Assembly: GCF_012641405.1 (NCBI RefSeq) | Contig: NZ_JABAII010000031.1 | Span: forward strand, 1 to 38,169 | DNA length: 38,169 bases | Direction of reading: 5' to 3' | Source of the DNA: Rhizobium sp. P40RR-XXII | GTDB lineage: Bacteria; Pseudomonadota; Alphaproteobacteria; Rhizobiales; Rhizobiaceae | Shown here: piece by piece, positions 13,979 through 21,041 of the stretch | Position numbering within the stretch: the first letter of the stretch is position 1 | Layout: each line of letters starts with the position of its first letter | Made by a program: the position numbers and the translations under genes | The notes under the pieces: generated by a model | Database searches by the model: none | What the model saw: the letters and a program-made list of their open reading frames with translations, nothing else | Told to the model about the DNA's origin: nothing

Positions 13979-14013
13979 TTCGGTATATCCAAGAAAAATG
14001 CCCATATACCGAA
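13979..14013. repeat. Inverted repeat, 10-bp perfect arms
   Basis: TTCGGTATAT (13979-13988) is mirrored by ATATACCGAA (14004-14013) with a 15-nt spacer; pairing can extend outward with one bulge through GCT and AGC. TTTT follows two nt after an outer GGCAA. It could be an operator or a plus-strand terminator. Confidence 0.55.
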
Positions 14014-14082
14014 GCAGGCAATTTTCTCGCGATCGCGCATGCCGATCTGCGCCTTGGTGACCCGGCGCATCTTTATTGAGAT

Positions 14083-14107
14083 GTTGCGCCTTTCTTCCAG
14101 GCGCAAC
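14083..14107. terminator. Hairpin after the small secreted protein gene
   Basis: GTTGCGCCT (14083-14091) pairs perfectly with AGGCGCAAC (14099-14107) around seven nt. It lies 30 nt beyond the stop of the minus-strand gene at 14138. There is no T run on that strand. Confidence 0.45.
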
Positions 14108-14137
14108 AACATTGGCATGTAGATATAATTTGTTTCG

Positions 14138-14365
14138 CTACTTCGTCTTACCCTTCGCCGTCGAGTTCTGCCTCTTCAAAAGCGACGGGTCCCTTTGGGT
14201 TTCCGTTTTTGAGGTGGGACTGTTCAAGGCTTTGACGTTTTCTTTCGCATTTCCAGTGCTCGAGGTACTGGAGCCTGCATGCGCCGAAACCGACGCGAGA
14301 GCGAAGATGACTGCGGAAATGGCGAGAGTCGCTATGGTGACACCTCTCGATGATGCAGGTTCCAT
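14138..14365 (-). CDS. Small secreted basic protein of unknown function
   Basis: 75 residues from ATG 14365 (ATG 14398 adds 11). A signal peptide runs through TIATLAISAVIFALASVSAHA. The mature part is about 45 residues of Ser, Thr, Lys and Asn with no structure apparent and ends KGKTK. It lies 188 nt downstream of the coiled-coil protein gene on the same strand. No family is recognised. Confidence 0.5.
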   Translation of the reverse strand: MEPASSRGVTIATLAISAVIFALASVSAHAGSSTSSTGNAKENVKALNSPTSKTETQRDPSLLKRQNSTAKGKTK

Positions 14366-14553
14366 CGAAATGGCGTTGCGAACGCGCTGAGAAACCATGG
14401 CATGATGATGGTATGCGATCCCTGAGGCTTGTGCTCGTCCGAGCAGTTCATTGCCAAAGCCCGGCAGCAAGGCACTGTTCATCGGGACCAGCAGTTGTCA
14501 GAACCGTCCGGGCATGTTGTGGAGCCCGTCACGTCGACCTCCGGCTCTATCTG

Positions 14554-15942
14554 TTACCGAGGAACTTGGCCGGCTTTTCGGAGCTGATCAGAATAGCTGT
14601 CACTTTCCTGTGATGAGACGTCCCCTTTCTCTAGCCTATCTCCCGATAGGTCGGCCGCGTCATCTCGATCATTGCTGGGGATGACTTCCTCTTCGTCTTC
14701 CTTATGCTGCTGCTCTGCACTATCCAGAAATTCCTCGCGTCTTTGTGGCATATCCATATCCGGTGCCTGATCATTCGACGGCTCAATTGCCTCATTCGAT
14801 TGAGCTGAATTGTGATTCAGCTCGACAGTGGCCGGCCTAGCCTCATCCATATTCAATATGGCACTACCATTTTCTTGTTGCGGCAACTCCTGCACCATAA
14901 AGATAGCATCATCTGGCGTGGCGGGAATATTGCTATCGGCCAAGCTTTCCTCGGGCAGGGCTTCATATTCAATGCGCGTCTCGTTCGTCATATTGTAGAT
15001 CGTCTGGTAGGTAATATCCTGGCTGATTTCGATCTGATTTATTTCTACCAGTGGACCTTCAACAATGGTTGGCTCGTTATACCATACGAAATTTTGACCC
15101 GCATAATAGCCATCATAGTATCCATCCCAATAGGAATGCCAGACTTCGAATTCCGGGTGGATCGGCTCGAAGTAAACATGATAGGTCGGATAGTAAGTTC
15201 GTGTGGTATAGGCGAATGCATCGAAAGATCCAGACACTATTGTGAGCGTAAGCAGCATGCTCTGATAGGTCCGGTAATCGTCAGGGCGGTCATCGTAATA
15301 GGCGAGGTCCTGCCTCAGTCGTACGACCTCCCGTCGAAGTGCCGCATTGCTGGCAACCTGATCCTCCAATGACGCTACGCGCTTTTCGAGAAGACTCACC
15401 CTTTTACGCAGAACTCGAACTTCATCCTTGCTCACAGCTCTGGTTTCATTCGCCGGCTTTGAGAGAATATATCGGGAGGCGTAACTCTTCCATGCCGCAT
15501 TCAGATAGCGCATGCCTTGCGCTGCCTGCTTGTTTTGCGAGACCGTCAAAGCGTATCGCGTTTGCAGGTCGCCTATCGCCTTTGACAGGCCGCCTGTAGC
15601 GTCAGCGATCGCTTTGCCGTTAGGGGTCGCAAGCGCACCCTCCAATCGCTCTGTTGCACGTGCCGCGAAGGTAACAGCCTCGAGAACACTGGCAGTGCTT
15701 CGGTGCCGCGTGCCGGAAGCGTCCTTATAGCTCCGGGCGATCATGCCGAGCGAGACACGCATGTCGGACAGCAACCCTTGAGCATTCCGTTTGGTCGGAG
15801 AAGCGGCAGCTGAGGGAGATGCGAAGGTCACTTGAGCAGCAAAGACCGTTGCGACAATCGGTATCGAACTCGCTGCATGCCCAGAGATCGCAAGCATCAA
15901 ACTGCCTGACATCATTTTTTTCAATATTGCGTTTATGCACAT
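14554..15942 (-). CDS. Secreted coiled-coil protein with a Tyr/Trp-rich segment, unknown function
   Basis: 462 residues. The leader is basic-hydrophobic and ends near TFASPSAAA (about residue 48). An alpha-helical region follows, with a coiled coil at about 172-220 (KDEVRVLRKRVSLLEKRVAS and on, leucines every seven). Then comes an aromatic stretch at about 250-300 (YYPTYHVYFEP, WHSYWDGYYDGYYAG). The last 140 residues are very acidic and rich in Gln, Asn, Glu and Asp. I recognise no family. The layout suggests a periplasmic or surface protein. It stands alone, with over 400 bp upstream. Confidence 0.7.
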   Translation of the reverse strand: MCINAILKKMMSGSLMLAISGHAASSIPIVATVFAAQVTFASPSAAASPTKRNAQGLLSDMRVSLGMIARSYKDASGTRHRSTASVLEAVTFAARATERLEGALATPNGKAIADATGGLSKAIGDLQTRYALTVSQNKQAAQGMRYLNAAWKSYASRYILSKPANETRAVSKDEVRVLRKRVSLLEKRVASLEDQVASNAALRREVVRLRQDLAYYDDRPDDYRTYQSMLLTLTIVSGSFDAFAYTTRTYYPTYHVYFEPIHPEFEVWHSYWDGYYDGYYAGQNFVWYNEPTIVEGPLVEINQIEISQDITYQTIYNMTNETRIEYEALPEESLADSNIPATPDDAIFMVQELPQQENGSAILNMDEARPATVELNHNSAQSNEAIEPSNDQAPDMDMPQRREEFLDSAEQQHKEDEEEVIPSNDRDDAADLSGDRLEKGDVSSQESDSYSDQLRKAGQVPR

Positions 15943-16359
15943 CTCAAAGAATCCTTATTTTGCATTCCCGTGCGCGCGGAGTTCATTCCAGCGTCTGACC
16001 GAGAAATTGTCGCGGTGTTTTTGGAGCGGATTTTTGGTGAAGAAGACGACTGAGAGTTCACAAATGGCTCCAAGCCCGTAGGTGGAGTGGAGGGTAGCGT
16101 CTGGCCGCAATACCCCGCCAGACATTGCTATACTCTCGGCCTTCCAGGGCGACTTGGACTTTGGAAACGAAGTCCGCGTGTTTAGTGGTTTCGGGCAGCA
16201 GATTTATTAAGTTAGCCCGCACGCACATTCTTTCCGGGAGCTATCGCAGCTTGATGCGCGCAATTGTCAATTCTCCGGGCACCGAAATCACCAACATGGA
16301 TGCTATCGAACAGATACGAATGAACCATCGCGGCAAGCTGGCTTCTCCATGTCCGTGTT
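15943..16359. other. Intergenic region upstream of the coiled-coil protein gene
   Basis: No credible coding frame or repeat was found. It must hold the promoter of the gene at 14554-15942; no clear sigma-70 boxes could be picked by eye. Confidence 0.45.
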
Positions 16360-16524
16360 TCAATCTCGGCTCACGAGCCTGCAATCGGAGTATTTCGCAT
16401 TTTGACAATGCAGCTCAAAAGGTCCGCTTGCATGTGTCGGTCGAAGGATCGATATCGACAAAATGACGGCAAGTAACGCAGCCACATATATGAGGGCTGG
16501 CGCGAGGCGAAACAGGATTTGCAT
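16360..16524 (-). CDS. Small membrane protein, copy 2 of a local duplication (54 aa)
   Basis: A 54-residue frame starting MQILFRLAPALIYVAALLAV, with one membrane helix (about 5-27), then a tail with HASGPFEL and two Cys. It is too short for a routine ORF cut-off. Its leader and first 36 residues align with the frame at 16623-16829, including the spacing of the ribosome site (GAGAATG at 14 nt). That shared conservation is the main reason to believe it. Function unknown. Confidence 0.55.
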   Translation of the reverse strand: MQILFRLAPALIYVAALLAVILSISILRPTHASGPFELHCQNAKYSDCRLVSRD

Positions 16525-16622
16525 TTTGCATTCTCACGATAGTTATCGAATGTCGAAGAGACATATGTTTGGGAAACCAGGATCAACGCCAATTTGAGGA
16601 CGGCGGTCCACCTGCTGGGTTG

Positions 16623-16829
16623 TCAGGAAGCCATTGAGCAGGCGCGGATTGATGGTTGCTGTCCCGCCTCTTTGCTCTGGCATGGTGACGAATGGCAGGC
16701 TCGAGGGTGTCTGAACATCCCAGATGGCCCACATGTGTGCGTCGATCGAATGATCAACATCAACAAAACGATAGTCAATAACGCACCTAGATAGATGAGA
16801 ACCGGCATAAAGCGAAACATGGTTTGCAT
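16623..16829 (-). CDS. Small membrane protein, copy 1 of a local duplication (68 aa)
   Basis: 68 residues starting MQTMFRFMPVLIYLGALLTI, one long hydrophobic helix (about 7-28), then a Cys/Pro/Ser-rich tail that no longer matches copy 2. An overlapping frame (down to 16543) could encode a different tail, so a frameshift after the helix is possible. AGGAATG lies upstream. Conserved positions with copy 2 include LIY, ALL, the IxR-S/P-TH pair and GP. Function unknown. Confidence 0.55.
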   Translation of the reverse strand: MQTMFRFMPVLIYLGALLTIVLLMLIIRSTHTCGPSGMFRHPRACHSSPCQSKEAGQQPSIRACSMAS

Positions 16830-16994
16830 GGCACATTCCTACGGTTGTGATCGAACGTCGAAGGGACGTAACTTCGCGCGCGGTCACTACAAGTTGGCAG
16901 CGGTCGCAGACACCGTGTCCTTGCTTCCGTCCGTCTTGTTTTGCCTCAATAGCGATTGGTATATTCCATAGTGCCTGAAAATCCCGTGAGGGCG

Positions 16995-17012
16995 TTGTCA
17001 GTGAATTGTCAG
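16995..17012 (+). promoter_or_regulatory. Direct-repeat operator upstream of the PepSY/two-component operon
   Basis: TTGTCAG at 16995-17001 recurs at 17006-17012, exactly 11 bp apart. This is the classic geometry for an OmpR/PhoB regulator dimer and is 57 bp before the GTG start at 17069. It suggests autoregulation by the response regulator encoded next. Confidence 0.5.
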
Positions 17013-17068
17013 CTTCGCTCATCTAAGCTATTTGCTGGAGCGGCTCGGATGACTTGAGGAGAAAATGT

Positions 17069-17578
17069 GTGCCTTTTCGGTCCCCAAGAGCCTTCGCATG
17101 GTTCACGGCAGTTGCTCTTGCATTGCAGCTACCGGTACTGGTGCACGCACAGGAAGCAGTTAATGGCTCGCTGGATGTCGGCTACGTCGAAATCGCAGAT
17201 GCCGGTGAATCGGAGGGCTCTTCAGACCAAGGGACCGGTGCCACAGCATCAAACTCGGATGCGAGCGATGGAGATGCGGATTCAGATGATTCTGAGGACG
17301 ACCAGCCGTCTGGTCGGGAAGAATCCGGGCGAAACGATGCCGGCGCGGAACTTGACGGACCGAATGGCGCTCTGAAAGCCGTCCAAGCCGATCAGGCCCT
17401 TCCGCTGGAGGGTATCGTTGCAATCGCCCGACACCTGACCGATGGACAGATCATTGACACGCGGCTGCGCCCTGTGAAGGGTGTTCTCCAGTATGAGTTG
17501 AAGGTGCTCGAGACCAACAACGAAGTTCGGCGCTATTCTTTCAATGCCCGCACAGGCAAACTCATAAGAGTGAGGTAA
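17069..17578 (+). CDS. Secreted PepSY-domain protein with acidic linker
   Basis: 169 residues from GTG 17069, chosen because GAGGAG lies seven nt upstream; TTG 17054 would put that site inside the gene. A signal peptide ends near VHAQ. A very acidic Ser/Asp/Glu linker (about 45-105) follows. The C-terminal 65 residues form a PepSY domain: LEGIVAIARHLTDGQIIDTRL, YELKVLETNNEVRRYSFNARTGKLIRV. PepSY domains often inhibit peptidases or tune sensor kinases. The gene ends two nt before the response regulator, so it is probably part of the sensing complex in the periplasm. Confidence 0.85.
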   Translation: MPFRSPRAFAWFTAVALALQLPVLVHAQEAVNGSLDVGYVEIADAGESEGSSDQGTGATASNSDASDGDADSDDSEDDQPSGREESGRNDAGAELDGPNGALKAVQADQALPLEGIVAIARHLTDGQIIDTRLRPVKGVLQYELKVLETNNEVRRYSFNARTGKLIRVR

Positions 17579-17580
17579 AC

Positions 17581-18246
17581 ATGCGGATACTCGTTGCGGA
17601 AGATGATCGCCGCATCGCCGAGTCGCTTGGCACGGCGCTATCGAGCGCCGGCTTCGTCACGGAATATGCCAGGGACGGAGAAGATGCCTGGTTCCGAGGA
17701 GACACCGAAACATTCGATGCCGTAATCCTCGATCTCGGCCTTCCGATGCTGGATGGTTTGACGATCCTCAAGCGATGGCGCCGTGCCGGACGCAACGTTC
17801 CCGTGTTGATTCTCACCGCGCGTGGGCAATGGGACGAGCGGGTGGAGGGAATTGAGTCGGGCGCCGACGACTACGTGGTAAAGCCTTTCCGGATGGAAGA
17901 AGTCGTGGCGCGTATCCGCGCGATCGTGCGAAGAGCAGGTGGCTTTGCATCATCGCAGATCGAAATCGGCGAGCTTGTCCTCGACACGCGGATGAGACAG
18001 CTATCGCGTGCGGGCGTTCCGATCGTACTTACACCACAGGAATACCGGCTGCTCGCCTTCATGGCGCATCAGGGCGGCCGCGTCGTCTCGCAACTTGAGA
18101 TAGCCGAACATCTTTATACCCAGGACTTCGAAGGCGGTTCGAACGCCGTCGAAGTGCTCATCGGCCGTCTGCGGAAACGACTGGGCGCCGATATCATCGA
18201 GACGCGCCGCGGTTTTGGGTACATTCTCGGTGGGAATGATCGTTGA
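17581..18246 (+). CDS. OmpR-family response regulator, FeuP/PhoP-like
   Basis: 221 residues. The receiver domain has acidic pocket EDD (7-9), phospho-acceptor Asp51 (VILDLGLP), Thr79 and Lys101 (DDYVVKPF). The winged-helix domain covers about 125-218 and ends RRGFGYIL. The stretch GDTETFDAVILDLGLPMLDG and the regulator-kinase order resemble FeuP of rhizobia; identity to FeuP was not computed. GAGG precedes the ATG. It is expressed with the PepSY gene upstream and the kinase downstream (TTGA overlap). Confidence 0.92.
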   Translation: MRILVAEDDRRIAESLGTALSSAGFVTEYARDGEDAWFRGDTETFDAVILDLGLPMLDGLTILKRWRRAGRNVPVLILTARGQWDERVEGIESGADDYVVKPFRMEEVVARIRAIVRRAGGFASSQIEIGELVLDTRMRQLSRAGVPIVLTPQEYRLLAFMAHQGGRVVSQLEIAEHLYTQDFEGGSNAVEVLIGRLRKRLGADIIETRRGFGYILGGNDR

Positions 18247-19598
18247 GAATTCGGTCCTTACGGGTTCGACTGATATTGGGAGCCGGCGTCTGGATCGCCG
18301 TGGCGCTGGTGCTGGCCGGCGTCGCTATCGGCTACCTGTTCACGAAGAGCGTCGAACGTGGCGCTTCCGCTGATCTGTCGGCAACGATGTCGCGCCTTGT
18401 CGCTTTGATCAATGCAGACGCGCGCGACACGGCGCCAGTGCTGACGGGGTCCTTGCCTGATCCACGCTACGATACGCCAATCAGCGGTCTCTATTGGCAG
18501 ATCACGGATCTGGGCACGCAGCAGATGATCCGCTCACGCTCGCTTTGGGACCATGTCCTCAAGCTCGAGACGCCGAACGAAGGCGGGCAGCTCTCCACTG
18601 TTCAAGGCCCTGTGGGGCAATCATTGCTTGCCTTTTCCTTAACGGCGCGCTTTGCGAAAGCCAAAAACGAGCGCCGTTTCCAGGTCATCGTAGCCCAGGA
18701 CCGGTCAATCCTCGATGAGGCGATCACCCGTTTTGGGCGGGAATTGGCCGTGGCGCTCCTGATCCTCGGTGTCGTCCTAGTCCTTGCTGCCATTCTGCAG
18801 GTACGGTTCGGCCTGTCGCCATTCAGGAAGCTGCGTCAGGATATTGAAGGCATCCGCAAGGGCGCCGCGTCTTCAATCGATGCCACCTATCCCCTGGAAG
18901 TGGTTCCCGTCGTCAGCGAAGTAAACGCGTTGCTGGCCCTGCAGCAGAAATCAATGGACTTTGCACGAGCGCGTGCGTCAGATCTTGCGCACGGGCTGAA
19001 AACGCCACTCGCGGTGCTTGGTACGATCGCTTACGAACTCGAAGACGGCGGTGACAAGCGCAGTGCTGCCACGATCATTGAGCTGACGAACGAGATGCGC
19101 GGTCGCATCGATTATCAGTTGCGTCTCGTCCGGCTGCGTCAGCGCATCCGGATGCACGCTCTCAGTGCGTCCTTGAGCAACATTGTCCCGCGCGCGATCG
19201 CCGTATTGAAGAAAACGCGTACCAGCGAGCAAGTCGACTGGGTAGTCAACATTATCGATGGTCTAAACGTCGATATCGACGCAAATGATCTGATCGAGCT
19301 TGTCGGCGTGATATTGGAGAATGCGGCGCAATGGGCAGACTCAATGATTAGCGTGCAGGCCAAGAAAGACGCGACAGTCGTCGAGCTGCGAATATCCGAC
19401 GATGGACCGGGCATTCAATCGGCCGATCTTCGTTCGATCGGACGGCGTGGCGGACGCTTCGACGAGACAAGCCCTGGCACCGGCCTCGGCCTAGCGATTG
19501 CCTGCGAAATCGTCTCGCTCAACAACGGAACGATCGCTTTCGAACGATCCCAATATGGAGGGCTTGAGGTGACCATTCGCTTGCCCGTCGCTGGTTGA
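18243..19598 (+). CDS. Two-component sensor histidine kinase, FeuQ/PhoQ-like
   Basis: 451 residues from TTG 18243, which overlaps the regulator stop by four nt. Two membrane helices (about 12-34 and 168-187) bound a periplasmic domain of about 130 residues, the likely sensor. The catalytic part has His250 in DLAHGLKTPLAVL, Asn in ENAAQWA, DDGPGI and GTGLGLAIA, so it should be active. The kinase box HGLKTPL, rather than HELRTPL, is typical of PhoQ/FeuQ-like kinases. The ligand is unknown. Confidence 0.92.
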   Translation: MRIRSLRVRLILGAGVWIAVALVLAGVAIGYLFTKSVERGASADLSATMSRLVALINADARDTAPVLTGSLPDPRYDTPISGLYWQITDLGTQQMIRSRSLWDHVLKLETPNEGGQLSTVQGPVGQSLLAFSLTARFAKAKNERRFQVIVAQDRSILDEAITRFGRELAVALLILGVVLVLAAILQVRFGLSPFRKLRQDIEGIRKGAASSIDATYPLEVVPVVSEVNALLALQQKSMDFARARASDLAHGLKTPLAVLGTIAYELEDGGDKRSAATIIELTNEMRGRIDYQLRLVRLRQRIRMHALSASLSNIVPRAIAVLKKTRTSEQVDWVVNIIDGLNVDIDANDLIELVGVILENAAQWADSMISVQAKKDATVVELRISDDGPGIQSADLRSIGRRGGRFDETSPGTGLGLAIACEIVSLNNGTIAFERSQYGGLEVTIRLPVAG

Positions 19599-19740
19599 CG
19601 AACCTGCGCCATTTGCACGAGTGGACGGGATTTAGTCGCCGGTGAACTGCCCCAAGATTTCGATTTTGATCTCTAAGTGCTGAGATGGACAAGAAATATC
19701 TGGACGCTGAAGGCGAAGGACGAGCTGAGAATTCAGCAGC

Positions 19741-19842
19741 CTATTTCGCTCTTGCTCGTTTGATGTCGGCGCTTTCACTCGCAAACGAAGCAGCAAGGCT
19801 CGCGCCGACTGCGCCGGCACCGATGATGATGTAGCGTGTCAT
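19741..19842 (-). pseudogene. Stub of a Rossmann-fold reductase (ketopantoate-reductase-like)
   Basis: A frame starting MTRYIIIGAGAVGASLAASF, the dinucleotide-binding start (GxGxxG) of the ApbA/PanE-type reductases, then losing family character and stopping after 33 residues. A full enzyme has about 300. The ATG follows the stop of the acyl-CoA dehydrogenase gene by two nt, so it was the last gene of that operon before the rest was deleted. Confidence 0.65.
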
Positions 19843-19844
19843 GA

Positions 19845-21041
19845 TCAGGCCGTCTTCAATACGGCGAGATTGACCGAAGGCGCCAATGGCGCGTCCTTTT
19901 CGCTCTTCCAGCGTTTGAAGGCGGCGCGCCCGAGAATGGAAATGGACGTATCTTCCTGCGGGGCATGGACGAGCACCGACTGAATGTCCCGGAAATGGCG
20001 CTCCAGACCCAGTTCGTTCCCAAGGCCGGGATTGCCGATGCCGCGCACGGCGATCTGCACCGCGTCGCGCAACTGCCGGCCGGCGATCAGCCGTGCCCTG
20101 ATGTGCTTTTCGGCCTCGGCTTGCTTGTCGTTCAGGGCATCGAAAATGATCTGCCGGGCGCCGGAGACGAGGAGGTCGATTTCGCCGGAGAGGTTCACGA
20201 AGCGTTCGGTGCTGGCAATCGGCTGGCCAAGGTTGGTCGGAACGCGCTCGTGAGCAAAGCGGATGAACGCGTCCTGAGCCGCTTCAGCCACCCCAAGGTA
20301 GAGCGCGGTCAGCGCCAGCGTGATTGCCGCGTGGGCGCGGTTGTCCTGCTGTGCAACGGATGGATCGACCAGGTCGATGACATTCTCCAGCGGAATTTCG
20401 ACATCGGCATATTCGACATCGTGGGAGCCGGAGGCGCGCATGCCAAGGCTGTTCCAGCTCTCGACGACGCGAATGCCCGCAAGCTTGTTCGCAACGACGA
20501 ATGTTCCGACGCGGGCGGGCGTTTCGTCGGTGTGAGCCCAGACCAGGAAATGGGTCAGACCGAGCGCGCCTGTCACGAACCGCTTGCGGCCGGTGATCGA
20601 CCAGCCGGATGCGGTACGGCGGGCAACCGTCGCCGGCAGGCCGCCACGGGCGGGCGAGCCGAGTTCCGGTTCGACACGCGCCGCATTGAGCAGCAGCGGA
20701 TGCTGCTTGGCCTGGGCAAGCAAGCGTTTGTAGAGGTCCTCGGGCCAATGGTTTTTCGTCGCTTGACCGAGGTGGTTGAAGATCGTCATCGCGCTGATCA
20801 ACGCGACCGACGGATCGCCCCGGCCGAGGGCGGCAAGGATCGTCGCGGCGTCGTGGAGGGTTGCGCCGGCGCCGCCATATCTCGCCGCGACAGTGCTTTC
20901 GAGCAGGCCGCTTTGATGAACCGCACGGATGCCCGTCCAGGGGAAATCCCCGGTTCGGTCCGCATCGGCAGCTGCGTCCGCAAGAGCGCGCGTCGTCGCG
21001 CTCAACAGGCTTGCATCGAAAGCCATGTCGCGCGCGATCAT
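19845..21041 (-). CDS. Acyl-CoA dehydrogenase family flavoprotein (SfnB/DszC-like)
   Basis: 398 residues in the acyl-CoA dehydrogenase fold: helical N-domain with YGGAGATLHDAATILAALGRGDPS, a beta domain with GWSITGRKRFVTGA and SLGMRASGSHDVEYADVEIP, and a C-terminal bundle. The relatives SfnB and DszC are FMN-dependent monooxygenases acting on sulfur compounds. The usual catalytic Glu of true dehydrogenases is not evident. Its ATG overlaps the stop of the LLM gene by one nt. With those neighbours it likely takes part in oxidation of an organosulfur compound. Confidence 0.85.
   Translation of the reverse strand: MIARDMAFDASLLSATTRALADAAADADRTGDFPWTGIRAVHQSGLLESTVAARYGGAGATLHDAATILAALGRGDPSVALISAMTIFNHLGQATKNHWPEDLYKRLLAQAKQHPLLLNAARVEPELGSPARGGLPATVARRTASGWSITGRKRFVTGALGLTHFLVWAHTDETPARVGTFVVANKLAGIRVVESWNSLGMRASGSHDVEYADVEIPLENVIDLVDPSVAQQDNRAHAAITLALTALYLGVAEAAQDAFIRFAHERVPTNLGQPIASTERFVNLSGEIDLLVSGARQIIFDALNDKQAEAEKHIRARLIAGRQLRDAVQIAVRGIGNPGLGNELGLERHFRDIQSVLVHAPQEDTSISILGRAAFKRWKSEKDAPLAPSVNLAVLKTA

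Larger units (their letters stand above)
13430..14137. other. Gene-poor 700-bp region
   Basis: No frame with coding character or a ribosome site was found. It contains a 10-bp inverted repeat at 13979-14013 and a hairpin at 14083-14107. GC is lower than in flanking metabolic genes. It likely contains the promoter of the GT25 set. Confidence 0.5.

Noticed and set aside
16543..17022. 159-codon minus-strand frame over the small membrane protein
   Set aside because: No start signal or signal peptide, and it overlaps the duplicated frame with the conserved leader. Kept only as a possible alternative tail after a frameshift.
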